Notes: generated by a model not told the origin, from the letters alone. 64,000 nt of DNA from Trichoplax sp. H2 (GCA_003344405.1 NOWV01000066.1:310001-374000); one strand, 5' to 3'; numbered from the stretch's first letter, positions 1 to 14,389 are shown. Translations and numbers: made by a program.

Positions 1-2163
1 AGCTCAGTTAATTAATAAAATAAATGGACGTGAAAATTCCACCACAGGATTACAACATGATGGCAATATTATGCTACTGTCTTGCCAGTTCTAATTTTTA
101 CAATGACGTATGTTACTTCACATGTTTCTATCCACTAAATGTACAGCCTGAATCAGCTTCTCTATTTCTATACTGATCTGCGTATGGACCTGACTGTCAA
201 TTGACCATGGATTGATATCAATATCCAATCAAGTAAATGAGTCATCCACTACCCTTAACATAAATGCATGGATAGAATGTGCGATCTACTTCCTTTGACA
301 GACGTACAGTAATGGTACTCGTGTTGACAGTGTGTCCGATATCACTTTTCCTTGCTACACTACAAACAATTGCTTCAATTCAAATTCAAAGTTAGCTATT
401 ATCGTCATGTCCGTACTCGAGCAATTCGATATTGCTATACAGTCTACACTAGTATTAGGTATATAAAAAGCAAGAATAATTGTATGCTAGTATACTCGTA
501 TATACAGTACAGTACATACTGTAGAGCAAATCGATAAAATTGATATATAGTATTTTCATCGCCATTGTGACTGTTGCAATCTCAATTGCCTCGTTTAATC
601 AGACTAATTACATTCAAAACTGTTTATCATAATAGACGATGCTTATCAGTGGCTCTTATTGTATCAGTGATTTGCTTTTCTTACCAACTAAATCGACATG
701 CAATCGCCTATTACTGTATATTCACAACCAAAATCATTTACTACATATGCTTACACCTGAACAATGCTAACTTAACGAATAGCTTTACATTGAAAGTCAC
801 TATCATAGTTAATAAGACATTTGAGTGTGTTCTAATGAAACGTATATTTGTTATCCTACCCTTTGCAAACGCTTTATTCCCTCTGAATAATGCAGAATTT
901 GGCTACCTACTATAAATTTACAAATTGACACCTAACACATTGCTACTGAAATGTAGCAATTGATACATTTATGATAGATGTATAGCCTAGCGTTGTGCAC
1001 AACACTTCTAGAATTAGTCCCAATCAACAACGTATTGCTGGCAAAATTTGTATAAATAATGATAATCAATTCGCGATAATATGTTTATAAAATATTGCTA
1101 CAGTGCCATCAACATATTAGCACTCATTTTAGAGTAATGCATATACAGTACAGTATCAGCATATCGGCAAACTACCATTAACATATTAGGGATAGCTTCG
1201 TAATTAAAACTGAACATTGCAACGTTGACATAATACCCGTACATATGCATACTCATGCAGTACTGTATGCATTGTACCCCTATGTCTCTAGTTTCTTGAC
1301 ATTTGATATGCACACAACTGTAGATATACAGTACAGTAGCTTACATTTTACCTAGATATTGAATTACTCTTTCGTACATATGGGAATTATTTGCAGCTAA
1401 ACGCCTCCACTGAAAGTAACCTGTGATAATAATACTCCTATGTATATGGTACAGTATCCAGTTCTATAGCCTATACCCTTACTCTTTCGCGCATAGGAAG
1501 ATTTTTGAACAACAGTTAGACACCTAGATGAGGATTGTATTCAGTTATAATCGAATAGCTGAATAGTCTACACTAGTGTACATTAATAATAGAATCTATT
1601 TTTGGAGCTTTTTGGGACTCACGATACCGATGCTCAACTGAGTTTTACAAATTTATACCTGTGATACTTGATGACGGGCTGATAAATAAATGAGAAAGTT
1701 ATCTCTGACCTGAAAGGTCTTGACATGCTTATCTGTTGAATATCTTTTTCCAATGTAATTACGGCTCAATCAATTATTCTACCATTATCACAAGTAATTA
1801 GTTGTGATTAATTATTGTATTTAGTATTAGAGCCAGGAGCGTCCAATAGTACCCTCACTATTGTACAAAGTTTATGACATACTGTATTATACCACCTAGA
1901 ATCAGTTCGATCACAATGAAATCAGATATAAACAGGTCACTTTTTCGATTCATGTGCGACTAGGAAATCATTTGTAACTCTATTGGTAGTAACATTAGTT
2001 GCATAATAACCAGGTAGTGATGTACCCACCGATATTGGCAATTTTAATATCTTTAATCATTTATTTAAAACTGATGATCTATAACATTAGCATCTTTTCA
2101 TATTTTATAGGGAGTAATACAAGAAATAACCACTTAAAGCTTTAACCTTAATAATACCACCAG
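1..2163. other. Intergenic, no gene seen
   Basis: AT-rich sequence 5' of the 5'-nucleotidase gene. Short frames near 352-537 and 574-915 are open but show no family resemblance, plausible splice pattern or protein-like composition. Scattered copies of the word TACAGTAC occur (for example near 505 and 1330). I see no tRNA or rRNA. The 5'-nucleotidase promoter presumably lies at the right-hand end. Confidence 0.6.
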
Positions 2164-5090
2164 ATGCATTCTACATTCGTATTTCTATTACTATCAACTG
2201 CAGTACTAGTTACTACTGCTGATTATTCTTTAACTATCCTGCACACTAATGATGTGCACGCTCGATTCGTTGAAGCAAACAGATTTGGTGGGAGTTGCAG
2301 CAGCTCAGATGCACAGAGTGGAAAATGTTTTGGTGGTGTTGCAAGACGTGCAACTATGATCAATCAAATTAAAAGTCAAAGATCAAACGTCTTGCTATTA
2401 GACGGTGGGGATCAATTTCAAGGCACATTATGGTTTTATGTCTACAAAGGATCTGCTGCAAGTTATTTTATGAACAAGCTTGGATACTCAGCTATGGTAA
2501 GACTGATGATTCAACTTTTTTAATTTAAAACAGCTGCAAAGTATTCCAGAATTGATATAAGAAATACCAAATCGCCTCTGCATACGGATACTCGAATATA
2601 TCCATATTAATTGTAGTGGCTCTATGATACAGGCCGTGAATTGTTTTTCTACAATCTTTCTAGAAGGTCAATCCCTTCCTTTTAGCGCTAAATTGCATTA
2701 TGTAATCAGTATTAAGATGCACATAAAACTACCTTTCTCCTCTAGGCACTTGGAAATCATGAATTCGATAATGGCGTGCCTGGTTTAATACCTTTCTTAG
2801 AAAATGTAACCTTTCCGGTTCTATGTGCTAACGTTGATGGCAGTAAAGTCCCTCAGTTCAGCTCCAAAGTCAATAAATCGACTATTTTCAACGTAAATGG
2901 TCAAAATATTGGTGTTATCGGGTATATCACATCTGAAACACCGGATGTTTCCAACCCTGGCACCGATTTAGTTTTTAGCGATGAAGTTAAAGCAGTTCAA
3001 GCGGAAGCTACTAGATTGACTAACATGGGAATTAAAATTATTATTGCTGTGGGACATGCTGGTAGGTCCTCAGTAGAAACCTTTTGTGATTCACTTTACA
3101 CTGTAGCATAACAAAATATCTACCAATATACGAGTATACGCATACGTACAACTAAAAAGATAATGTCAAATATCGTAATATCATATGCAGAGGTGATCAT
3201 GCTTCAACGCTGACTAAAATCTTCTCGAGATATAATCATAAACCGGTACTTTGACTTGAGATAATTTATATCGTTTGATTACAAAAAATCATACCAGGCT
3301 TCACAAAAGACAAAGAAATTGCAGATAAGGTCGTCGGTGTAGACATCGTGGTTGGTGGTCACACAAATACCTTTTTATACACCGGAACACCACCTTCAAA
3401 TGAAATCCCACTGGACTCATATCCAACCGTTATCAATCCAAGTTATGACACAAATAGGAAGGTTTTGGTTGTACAAGATTTCTACTTCGGCAAATACCTC
3501 GGTGACTTACAAAGTAATGCACGATATTATGCTACAAATTATCGTAATAATATTAACATTGTATCATGCTTGATCGTTTCCTTTTAAATTGAATGTAGTA
3601 CCCCTTCCATCATTATAACTTGTAATAAATTTCAATGTTAACATGATCAAGTATTCAGATAGAGAAATTGTAGAATCACATCATTCTCCAATGTCATTTT
3701 TATTTACATGTTCATAGCTGTTTTCGATGACGACGGTGAGGTTAAATCCTTTGGGGGTAACCCAATTTTGCTAAATAGCTCAGTTGCTATGGACCCTACT
3801 ATTAAAGGTTACGTCGATGAATTTAGTAAAGCCATCATAGCTCAAGGTAAACAAGAAATTGGCAAGGTAAGCAACCTGCTAGTGCGGCATATATAGAACT
3901 AGACTAACACTGTTGTACCTAGTCAAATCTCATATTTCAATACCACTTTATGATATTTTGATAAAATATGTCGCTAACACCGTCGGTATTATATGGGGTC
4001 TGAAATTTCGTCAAAACGCGAACTTTATATACTAGACCTACGTATTTTTAGACGGCCAGAGAACAACTATTCGTCTCAGAGAATCCAATTTGGGCAATCT
4101 GTTTACTGATGCTATGGTTCATCAATACTTAAGAAACCCAAGCTCGACGGCGTGGAATGATGTTGGTATTGCGTTATGTAATGGCGGAGGTATTCGAAAT
4201 CCCATTGACGTAACCAGACCACCAGGTACAAGAACTGTATAATCGTTTACTCAATATCATATGTATGTTAGGAGCACGCCTCATGCATAGCAATCCTTTT
4301 CGATATCAGCCTATCTGCAAATAAAAAGTGACTTCTACGTAATAAAATTTCAGGTATTGTTACGATGGAGGATATTTTAACTGTTTTACCGTTCCGAAAT
4401 ACCGTCGATGTCATCGAACTGCAAGGAATATTTCTAAGACAAGCCTTAGAGTTATCTGTTAGAGATTACAACCCTGTCGATGCTCATGGGCGATTCTTGC
4501 AAATGTCAGGTAGAGTGCATTATACATTTATGCTTTGCATGCAGTATGCATACCCGTATACAATATACTCATACGCTATAGTCGTAGAATGCACGCAAAG
4601 CTTAAAAAATTTTTTAATAGCTATTATATAAAAATAATCAGTTAAATATTATTGCCTGTAATCTTCGACTATTATAGGTGTACGGGTTGTTTATGATTTA
4701 AGTAAACCACCTCTAAGTCGGGTTACTAAAGCGGAAGTACGTTGTACAAACTGCACCGTACCTGTATTCGTTCCACTTGATGACAAAAAATTCTACAAGA
4801 TGGTTATTTCTTCTTTTATGGCTAACGGTGGTGATGGCTATACCATGTTCCGCGATAACAGAACATCTTTAGTTTTAACTGGATTCTTGGATAGCGATGT
4901 TCTTGTTACTTATTTTAATAAACTATCTCCAATAAGTATTGGTATTGAAGGACGTATTCGATTTATGAACGAAACCGGTACATCAAATCCCCCAACTAAC
5001 CAGCCCTGCATTAATTCTGCCTCTGTCGCTTATCTTATGAGTAACATGATAATTCTCTTAATCTCGATTATATCGCTGTTGATATTGTAG
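2164..5090 (+). CDS. NT5E: Ecto-5'-nucleotidase (CD73-like), GPI-anchored
   Basis: Predicted to hydrolyse extracellular nucleoside 5'-monophosphates such as AMP to nucleoside plus phosphate at the cell surface. Seven exons: 2164-2496, 2746-3061, 3298-3513, 3718-3866, 4036-4225, 4354-4509, 4678-5090, giving 590 residues (human CD73 has 574). Residues 1-19 are a signal peptide. The metallophosphatase metal ligands are present: D30 and H32 (HTNDVHAR), D83 (LLDGGDQFQGT), N115-H116 (GNHEFD), H215 (VGHAG) and H238 (GGHTN). The H215-H238 spacing of 23 equals that of the human zinc ligands. The C-terminal nucleotide-binding domain has CNGGGIRNP and NGGDGYTMF. The chain ends in a hydrophobic tail after CINSASVAY, typical of a GPI-anchor signal. 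Exon 5 is started at 4036 because only that acceptor keeps phase and gives the family segment TYVFLDG. A soluble UshA-like enzyme is less likely given the tail. Confidence 0.93.
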
Positions 5091-5162
5091 TCATGTAGGC
5101 AGCACTGACCGCATTGACTCTTTAATTTCCGTACGGTTATTTTAATATTATGCCTTTAGCAG

Positions 5163-5168
5163 AATAAA
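5163..5168 (+). other. Candidate polyadenylation signal of the 5'-nucleotidase gene
   Basis: AATAAA, 73 bases after the stop codon. Position and strand fit a 3'-end signal, but the hexamer is common in AT-rich DNA. Confidence 0.4.
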
Positions 5169-8100
5169 AAAGCTAATCGTTGGTAGTACTGCTTATTATG
5201 TTTGTTAACTTCAGAATCGTTTATTGATTTTTACAAGTATTCCTGCTTTATCGTTATATTAATAATTATAATCAGTAATCTTTTTAAATATATTGTCATC
5301 AATCTTGCGCGATAGAGCAATATCACCAATCATCATACTTGTATGGGTAAATACATATTATGCACCATTATAAGCAACAAGAAATTATACCGTTCTACAT
5401 TCGCTACTTTTGTAGTTAAAATGTATAATTTATGCGATATGTATCTAGTCAGTTACCGTTATAGCGCAATTGTTTCTCATAACTTGAACTTCTAGCTACT
5501 GTTACTTGATGCCATAGTATAGATGCAATTGTGGTTTTAAAACTTTATACGCATCAATTCGCATTAGATTACGGTTCTTTACCATATTAGCTTAATGTAC
5601 GGTTCAACTCACATGTAATTTCTCAAAGTTATTTTTTGCTGTTATTGTATGTATTCCTCAACGCACAAACTTATAAATAAATTGTAACTTAAAACAGTCA
5701 ATGTGGTAGTCAGTATATTAAAGAAGTGAGTATTCTTTATATAAAAAAGGGTACATGTTAGTAAAGGAAGGACGAGGAATAGTTAATTCAGTTTAAAAAT
5801 ATCGCGGTATAATGTCACCACTTATTTACTTAATGTTTCCCCTACAGTTTAATTTATAATTGCCATACAAAAAAAGAGAATAATTGAGGATGATCGGTTT
5901 AGAATCAGTAATGGACATATAATATTATTATTTGTCCGTTTATTATGCCAATAATTCCTTACATTTGTTTAAAAACTAAATTGAAGAAACACAGCATAAA
6001 ATATTTATTTGCGGAAGCAGTATGAAATACTAATAAAAGTGGACGAAAATTACCAACATAGGCTGTTAAATTTGATGAAAACTATAGAAATTAAAAATCA
6101 TCTGTTGAAGAGAAACATCACAAATTAGAATAAGGCATGCACGAAGCTACTATATCGTACTTATTTGATTTGTTAATTTACGCATCTACTGGAAGCCATA
6201 TAAGAATCATAACCTGAAATCTGAATTAAATTGCCGAGAATACTGAATCATAAAATATTAGATAAAATTGGCAAATTCCAGTAATGTATTATTTCTTATT
6301 GTTATATTTGCTCTCAAATTAGGCATTTGCATGTTGTCATTTACAATTAATTTGTGACAAGATCGACGAAAAATGAAGGTAATATGATTTGATGCCATTG
6401 ATGTCTTTATTACTATTCAAAGCCAAAATTCTCCTTAGTTATTAGCTAGTAAATTGTTAAAGTTTTCATATCCTGCAGACATTTGGTAGTGATTAATATT
6501 TATACTGTATGAATAATGACTGCAGATTTGAAAGATGCGTCATCTAAAGATTTATACATAGGGTTATATCATGAATAACATTAATATCTTTACTAGCGAT
6601 AAGTATCGACATTATCATGATTATTTACGTGCATTAATAAGTAAGTAAATGATCAATTTAGTTACCTAGCTACAGAAAAATGGATGATAGTTTTTGATTA
6701 ACTCGTACAACGCTAAGGTAGCATATTTCATGTCTGTCTTCATTAAGTTATAATAGAAATCAAATGGTTTACCGTGCCAGTATAAAAAATAGACGATAAT
6801 TCTAAGAGTTTAAAGCTATATAAAGGGTATGCTGTCTGTATCTGTTTTTACCATAACATATCATGGATCTAAAAACGATTAATTAAGCTATTTAAGGAAC
6901 GAAATCGATGATGATAATGTGAATTCAACGTCAAGATAGTATATTATTTTATGTTTGTTTTTACCATATATCATCATCGATCTAATACTACAATAGATTA
7001 CAAGCATTGTTTAGCGTAAAGCATATATTCAAATTAAAATAATTAGTTGACCAGCATAATTTGGGAAATTTTTAAGCATGTTTGATTTATAATAAAGAAT
7101 AGGATGGCAATCTACCGATCTTTGAGCGAGTATAGCATACTGAAAATATTATATGTACCGTATTAGGCATGTAATATAATGTAGTACAAGGGCTATTAAT
7201 GGTAATTCGTTACTTTTACAACACCATATTTTCGATAAACTTCGTAATTAAAATCAAGAGTATTATGCTGCTGAATTTGACGTAAATCTTAAAATTTCGA
7301 TCTAATCATTAATTGTGGTAAGTAATACTTTGGATTAATCATGGCGATTATGATGGGCCTAATTAATAATATGTTTTAAATTTAAAATCGTAATTAATAA
7401 CCCTGGTATTAAGATAATCTAGCTATGAATTTTCTTTTAATTTACAGTACATATAATTTGTGTTTATAAATTTAAAAAGCATAGACAGGTTATAGTATCT
7501 AAATAATCTGTTGAAAATAAAACATTGTTAATGCTATTAAGCATGATATGTATTGCCATTTATACATTTACACTGTAGTATACCTCTTTATTTTACGGAG
7601 ATTTTCTCATTACCTTTATAATTAATTACATCAGTGAGCGAAACGATGATGATTGATTGTGAATTACTTTTTCTCAATTTCTTGAAATAAATACGGTAAC
7701 TATTAAGGCAAAAATCTTAATTTTATCTTTCAAGTACGATAGAACTCGTCTTATTACTTTTCATCAGCTAAGCTATGGTATTTTGCAAGTTAATAACCTA
7801 CACTAATTAAGATAAATAAAAAATTCAATATTAACACCTTGAACATTTTATCGCCCTCTAAGCCCTCTGATCCCACTAAAATTGGACGTAATCAACACTG
7901 TTTAGTATTTCCATACCTTAGGTAGAGAGAACTAAGATTTGAAAACCATGCTTGTACGTATTTGTCACTATTGTTTCTTATACAATTCAATTTCTTTATC
8001 AATGCCTAATATTTCTATGTCAGTATTTGCAATATTGATACGGTAGCCTTAAAATCAATCAAGATTGGTATTATTTGTATCAATAGTTGAAGCGGTATTC

Positions 8101-11100
8101 AATCAAATTTACTTTACCATCGTCTGATAATCTTGATATGATTCAATTACCTGATATGGTTAAGATCAATCATGATAAGTCTATAAACTTTAGCATATAA
8201 TTTTAACCGTAAGGCTCTCGAATTTTTTATCAGAGGTCTTTTAGTTTTATCATTACTTAATAATACATTTTGATTTAACTGAGATCAATCAGAAACCGTA
8301 AAAAAATTTATGACGATGGTCGAATGATATTGATCAAAATTTTTGATATTACAATTAATAACTAGAAATGGTTATTAATTTGGGAGCTTCTATTTGGCAA
8401 TAAAATACCAGTTTTCTATAAATAGCTATATCGATCAAAGGGAATATATTTATGTAGTAAGAACTAAGAAAATATCGTATTATAAATTTGTAACTCATCT
8501 CACAAGAGCCATTAATAAATTATTATTGCGGGATACCTGTGAATCTCATCGATTTTAGTTCAGAATACTCTTAATCTGAGACAGCAAATAATTTGTTAGC
8601 TAATTGGGTAAAGAAGCTGTTCGTACACAATTTAAGTAACACCATTTAGGGTAGTAAATTTTATCGAACCTCAACATCACTCAGGTATCTTATCATGTAA
8701 GTATGGACTGCCAGACATTTTTTAATTAGTAACTATTTACTTTAAGCCTATACTTGCCATTAAGGCGATAGTATCATTTAATAAAAAGTACTCTACGATA
8801 GACTACATAACGTATCGTTTTAGAAATTAATAAACTACCTTATTTCATTGTAAGAAATTAACATTACGACAATTACGAAATGATCTATTATTAATTATTA
8901 ACTGTCTAAAAAAACGAAAATCGCGTTATCTTATGTCGAATACCAGGCGTTACTAGAGATCTTGGTTGTATTTTATTAGATCCTTGCTATCGATGTGAAA
9001 TTGATAAAACAAAGGTGATCAGAAATGCAGTAAAGCAGCTATATTGATAAAAGACAGCATTGTTTAATATCTTAATAAGGATGGGTTTAGAGCATTCATT
9101 CAAAATCAGATTCAAGTTATACTTATCCAGTTTCTTATTAAGGTCTTATAGTTAGTAATTCATTGACATCTTAAACTGAGTAGAGCTCTCCGTTTCTTAC
9201 GCTATTCCTATGGCTATACTTCATGCTATTAATCACTTATTATCAATTGCAATATGATGCCTATCCAGAATATATCAATCACATATGATTTCACTACTAC
9301 AGTATGTTACATTTCCAATTAAGATAGCCACGACTTTAATTCGACTATATTCACAATAGACAGATGAAAATTATCATATTAACTAATAAAACAATAAACT
9401 TTTGGACATTTTTATATTAAATACGAATGTCATTTTTTTAAGTCGTCATGAAATTAATAAAGCATGGATCGATTTTTACGTATCCAAATGTACACAATAT
9501 GTCTATATTAATAGCATTTACTTAGATCACTACATCATTAAATTAGCTTAGTATATTTCACATTAGCTTTAATTTTGTGCAAGACTTCATGCATTATAAG
9601 TATAGAGCTAAGCTCAGACTATATTGATAGTTCATAAAGCTATTCACTGATTGCTTCATTATGAGCCTTATAGTATTATATTTCGCTATATCCTATTTTG
9701 AAAATAAAGTATAGTCAATATGATAGGATTCAAGTTTATACATATACAGCGCGCGACTGTATCACACACAGGCTGTAGAATCAATGATTAATAAATAATG
9801 TCATGGACTTTTTATGATTTTAATTAACTATTGAGTATTATTTGAAAAAGTAATTGATCAGTAGAGAAGCGATCGAATTCTAGGAAGTGTTTCTACTATC
9901 AAATAACTTTTTAGCTATCGATCAAAACTTCCTGATAGAAGGCTAGCGATAAATCAGCTATAATTGTTCGTGTTGAGACGATAAACAACTTCCATTTTGA
10001 ACGTTTTAGGTCATAAAAGTTTTGAGCATGTATTAATTAAAATGGTAGAAACAGTCTATTGGGATTGTTAGACAATAATAAATAGACAACAATAAATCTT
10101 GTGTAAATAAAATATCGGCAGGGCGGGCGCCTAAGCTAGACAGAAGAAAAATACTACATTAACAGCTATCGGAAACAAAAGTCATTTATTGTTTTTAGTG
10201 GTATACCAGAAGAATAACAAGATTTTACACTATGACAACACATAACTAATTTCAAGAAATAGATAGGGTGTGGCGCCTCCGGAGTCGACATAAACAATTC
10301 GCTTATTAGTTTTGATCAGACTTAGCTAACAGTAAACAACAATAATTCTAAGTTGATAGTGTGGTAATATCGCCATTTTCCCATAGTTACAGATATAATA
10401 ATACTATTAATAGTCAATAATTAAGATTTGTTAAGACTAAATCTAACTTTAATGATTGTACCGATATTCATCTGTTGTCCATAATAACGATTATCATGGT
10501 TTGACATCCATTTTAGCATTATTCAATGTCCTGAATAATTTTCCGCTAGACTGGTACATATTAATGAAAAGTTGATAGCATTTAATTATCATTATTATTA
10601 ATGGAAGCACCAGTCAGATTACGCAGACATGGGTCTATCATTTAGGATAGCCTATATCGTAGTTAAAATACATGTAGTATTATACCATCGCTTGATTTGG
10701 CTGATATCATGTGTCGACAGTGTAAAAGTTCTATCGAGAGAAATTGGCACTGGCCTATAAAAAGTGCTCATCAAATTGATAAATTCGAGCTGTAGCCTTG
10801 CAACGCTAGCCTAAACGGGATGATACATGTAATAAATAGCAGATGTAGTGTATACTTTATGAATGGGCCAGCGAAGTACATGTAAATTGGATTAGTCTAT
10901 ACTAGGGAAAAGTTTATTTATAAAATTGCAGTTTCAAAATTATATATTGGTTACAATAAACATGCTGATGCCTAGAATGACAGTGTTAGAATATTGTTGC
11001 ATGCAAATGATCTTGTCAAGATCCTATTTTGTAAACTAGATCGACTTGGATAGCGTAACTATTGGCCATGCTATTATAAGATTATTTAGAAGGTCATAAT

Positions 11101-12200
11101 ACTAATCTAATTGATAACAATGGTAAAATAATAATTGTTATTGAAAACAAGTATAAAATTTTGTCGTATATAGTATGCAAGGTGTAGTTGTCAATGATTG
11201 TTTAAAAAAGAAGGTGTAGAAGTAGTAATAAAACATTGTCTGTCTAATTCTGAACTACTGTACACTGTACAGTAGATTACTGCAACTTTGCTTCAAAATA
11301 AAAATAGAATTAAGGGCCAATTCCGGTTACGAGTAGGTGGTTCACTTTCTGCGGAATAGAAGACAATCGCCAATCTGTAAGTTTTATTTTGATAATATAA
11401 TACTCTAAAAATCAATCTACGTCAATTGACAGGTGAAAGTTTTTAATCGTATGACCCAACCGATCTACATCAGTGAAGAATTATTTGAAAATTGAACGTT
11501 ACACTTTTTGATAAGATTGCAAATCATGATTGACGGCCGATATTGGCATCGGTGTATGGAGTCTTTATAAATGGGCCCCAAAAAGGGAAAATTATACTGT
11601 CGATAATTGGAATCGTATTGTCTGTACTGTATATCTTGGGATAAGCGAATCCTATTTTGTGGTCATAAACATCATTGGATGTTGGCGCGTATCATACGAT
11701 GAACTAGAATATTATTTCTTGAATTACCAGCTGTACTGTCATAGCAGCTTAGAAATAGATACGGCCATCGCTGGTATTATTAGCATAGTATGACGGATGA
11801 TTAGGCATATTATTGCAGATGTAGGATAGGATAAGTTCGTCTTTTATTGTAGGGGCATACTCTTACAACACCAAGTCATTCGATCCGTACAGATCCATAG
11901 CATAATATACTCTCAACGCTAGGCTTTTCGATATACCTAAATGCAATCATTAACTGCACCTATTTTTCATTGGGTAATATCTTCGTAGTGAAGACATTGA
12001 CTGTATTAATTGACGATATATTTATCCAGTTTATCCAGTACCCAATAGGCATGATTTTCCCATCTCTCCATTTAGCTAGAATTGGATAGTTGAGCTAGCA
12101 ATGTTTTTTACTAGAAAATATCCGACAGCGATCTCAAAATAGTGAACCAATAACTTTGAAGGGCTGATAACATGTAAGGGTACATGTTACAGTTTTGGTT
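5169..12200. other. Long gene-free AT-rich stretch
   Basis: About 7 kb with stops dense in all frames and almost no frame above 60 codons. The one listed frame, 11530-11793, is not protein-like to me. I see no tRNA, tandem array or transposon termini. A single rRNA-like stretch at about 6705-6790 is listed separately. Two short GC-rich islands (about 10115-10135 and 10270-10290) stand out but have no clear identity. This could be regulatory DNA, decayed sequence or an unseen noncoding gene. Confidence 0.5.
6705..6790 (+). other. Possible LSU rRNA fragment (mitochondrial-type), decayed
   Basis: The run GCTAAGGTAGCAT at about 6712 resembles the highly conserved CTAAGGTAGC core of large-subunit rRNA (upstream of the peptidyl-transferase centre). 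Colinear with it are TTAACT before, then CATGTC, TAAGTT, AAATGG and TGCCAG after, in the same order and roughly the same spacing as in 23S/16S rRNA. Nothing downstream resembles the next conserved block (the AGACGGAAAGACCC region). If real, it is a short nuclear copy of a mitochondrial rRNA gene. Chance is a serious alternative. Confidence 0.25.
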
Positions 12201-14206
12201 GGCATCTATTTTGGGATAAGGGCCGGACTTTTTTCACTACTTTGTAGGTATTGGATGGGTGAAATAGAACTGTCTTTGTAGAGTGTACGCGCATTGTAGT
12301 GGATATCAGCAATGTGCAAGAGACGCTCGATCTTGACAGTAGACTAGATAAGGCCTATAGAAACAATCTATCATTAAGAGTAGAGTTTAAATTGATGGAG
12401 TAACAAGTATCGATCAATTTGTTGATGTAAGCATGGTAGAAGAGTAGTGTCAGGACGTGGAAACGTTACTGAGCCATTGGGGAGTGATTGAAGATGATGG
12501 GCATTCAATCATCTCCTACGAAACTAAAATAGTTGAAGGGGAGTGATCAGAACGCCATCAAAGGTGGTTGCTTGCATGGCTTGACAACTTTTCTATAAAC
12601 GATTGCTGCTGATTTTAGCTTGGATCGTCTACTGGAAGGTGTTGGCACCTGCATGCATGAATGGCAGATGTCAGTCATCGATTGTAGTCCATGACGACGT
12701 TACTCTTAGCTGATGTTGATGTGATTGCCTTGACCGAGACGAATACTGTAAGCGTGCAATTTAGTTTGCTTATTTCGTCTGTGTCTTATTGGAGATGTGC
12801 TTACATCAGCAGTTCTATCGGTCTAATAGAGGTACTCAACGTGTAGTCAAGGATGGTATGTTGAATAGAGAGTATGGATCCTTATTAACTCAGTGTTCAA
12901 GCCATCTTTGACAGCCGATGGATTGATTGATTATCATCCTATTTCTATCCATATCAACTGGGTCTCCGCTGTAGTCGTTAGCAGGTGTCCAAAGCAGTGT
13001 CCATTCATGTCACCTTGATGATGCTATTTGAACTCTTGGAGTTGTAGCGACGGTCTACTTAGCATCCATTTCAAGTTGCAATCTTTCCTTTAGCCGATGA
13101 TTGCGCTATTGACATACTAGGCATTACTAGCCATGCTTGAAGGACTGAATTTAATTGTACAAGTAGGCTTGCAAACACCTCGTTGACGATCAGGTGGTTG
13201 TTTGTTGGCAGATTGGCGCCTATGTCCGGGTGTCTCTCCACCGTCTGTTGAATTGACTTGTTCAATACTGGCAGAGTAGAGTAGAGTCGTCGACTACAGG
13301 GTGATCCTTTTGGTTGCACATTATTCAATAACTACTGTCAATGCTTTGATATTGATGAAATGATGTCAAAAGTAGTTCAAACGATAGTGCACTGGTTGAA
13401 GATTTGAAATTTGTAGTTGATTTTTGTACTGTGCAATAATGCAATGGAGTCCCACTAGAGTGGCCTGTAGAAAAGGACGGTGGCGTCCGTCCGTACCATG
13501 GGCGGCCACTAGAGACTTTAGTCGAGAGCCTGTATAGGACTACTAGTACACCAGTGTGGTCGTTATTGCGCTGTGTCCAGTGTCCACTGTCTTGGTCAAA
13601 TCGAGCAATGAATGATTGTACAGATGCTGCATTATGATGACTTATTCTCCAGCTGGAAATGTTGTTTTTCGACTATTGATGGATGATTGTATGCAGTGAC
13701 AGAGAGATCAGACCGATGTTGAAAAAGGAAGATTATCTTGATTGGAAATGTGCGCTGCTTCTTCTACCTGATGCAGTGATGGACATTGGACAGACGCTTC
13801 TTTTGTGCTCGACACCGCTGTCGACACTATTGTGTCTATAGTGTGGAGGAGGACGAGTCAATAGACAAAGTGTACAGTATACAATCTTGCACCTTGAACG
13901 CGTCCTAAATGGAACGTGTTGAAGCAGTACGGTCCGGTTCGGTGCGGTTTGGACCGGACCAGACAGGCAGGAATAGGCGTTTCCACGCCACTGACTACAG
14001 TCACTACAGTACGCACCTACAGTACAGTACAGTACTGTAGCTTCTGACTGGGTGTGTGCCTACAGTACTGTACTGCGTCCGCTAGACCGGTTAGCCTACA
14101 GTGTACAGTGTACAGTATTCCAATCAAGAATTGAACTGGCCATCGTGGCGTTGTACTGTATTAGTAGTCCGCCTACCCATTGTAATTCAAGTCTGTGGCT
14201 AGATAG
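12201..14206. other. No confident gene; short protein-like open stretches
   Basis: Base composition becomes noticeably richer in GC here and stays so to about 21 kb. Several 30-55 codon stretches read like protein, for example after NVQETLDLDSRLDK (about 12310-12400) and DVDVIALTET (about 12717-12746). They lie in different frames and lack a coherent splice model. A decayed coding element is possible. A cluster of TACAGTAC words lies at about 14010-14110. Confidence 0.35.
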
Positions 14207-14389
14207 GCCAAAAATAAGATCGACCTTTTTCTTCCATTGGTGAATATTTTCAACGTAGATCATCATCGTTTGTCTTGGACTGGTGAAGACAACATTTTCA
14301 TCAGCGTCAAGTTGTTCAAGTCATTGGCAAAGGAGAGATATCCAAGCAGAAAGGACTTGCATCCAGAAATACTCTACTCTAGTCTGCAG
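14207..14389 (+). CDS. Orphan exon-like open frame, unknown protein
   Basis: A 61-codon frame bounded by an in-frame stop at 14204-14206 (AGATAG, also a usable acceptor) and a strong donor, CAG followed by GTAACT, at 14389/14390. An alternative start is after the AAATAAG acceptor at 14218. The translation has ordinary protein composition, including NIFNVDHHRLSWTGEDN and RYPSRKDLHPEILYSSLQ, with hydrophobic and charged residues well mixed. I do not recognise the family and find no neighbouring exons in phase, so it may be a remnant, an exon of an unseen gene, or chance. Confidence 0.3.

Noticed and set aside
352-915. Two short plus-strand open frames
   Set aside because: Tyr/Ile/Cys-rich compositional frames with no family resemblance, no splice context, and no ordered relation to the downstream gene.
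11530-11793. 87-codon plus-strand frame
   Set aside because: No recognisable motif or splice partner; a single frame of this size is expected by chance over the 17-kb gene-free stretch.
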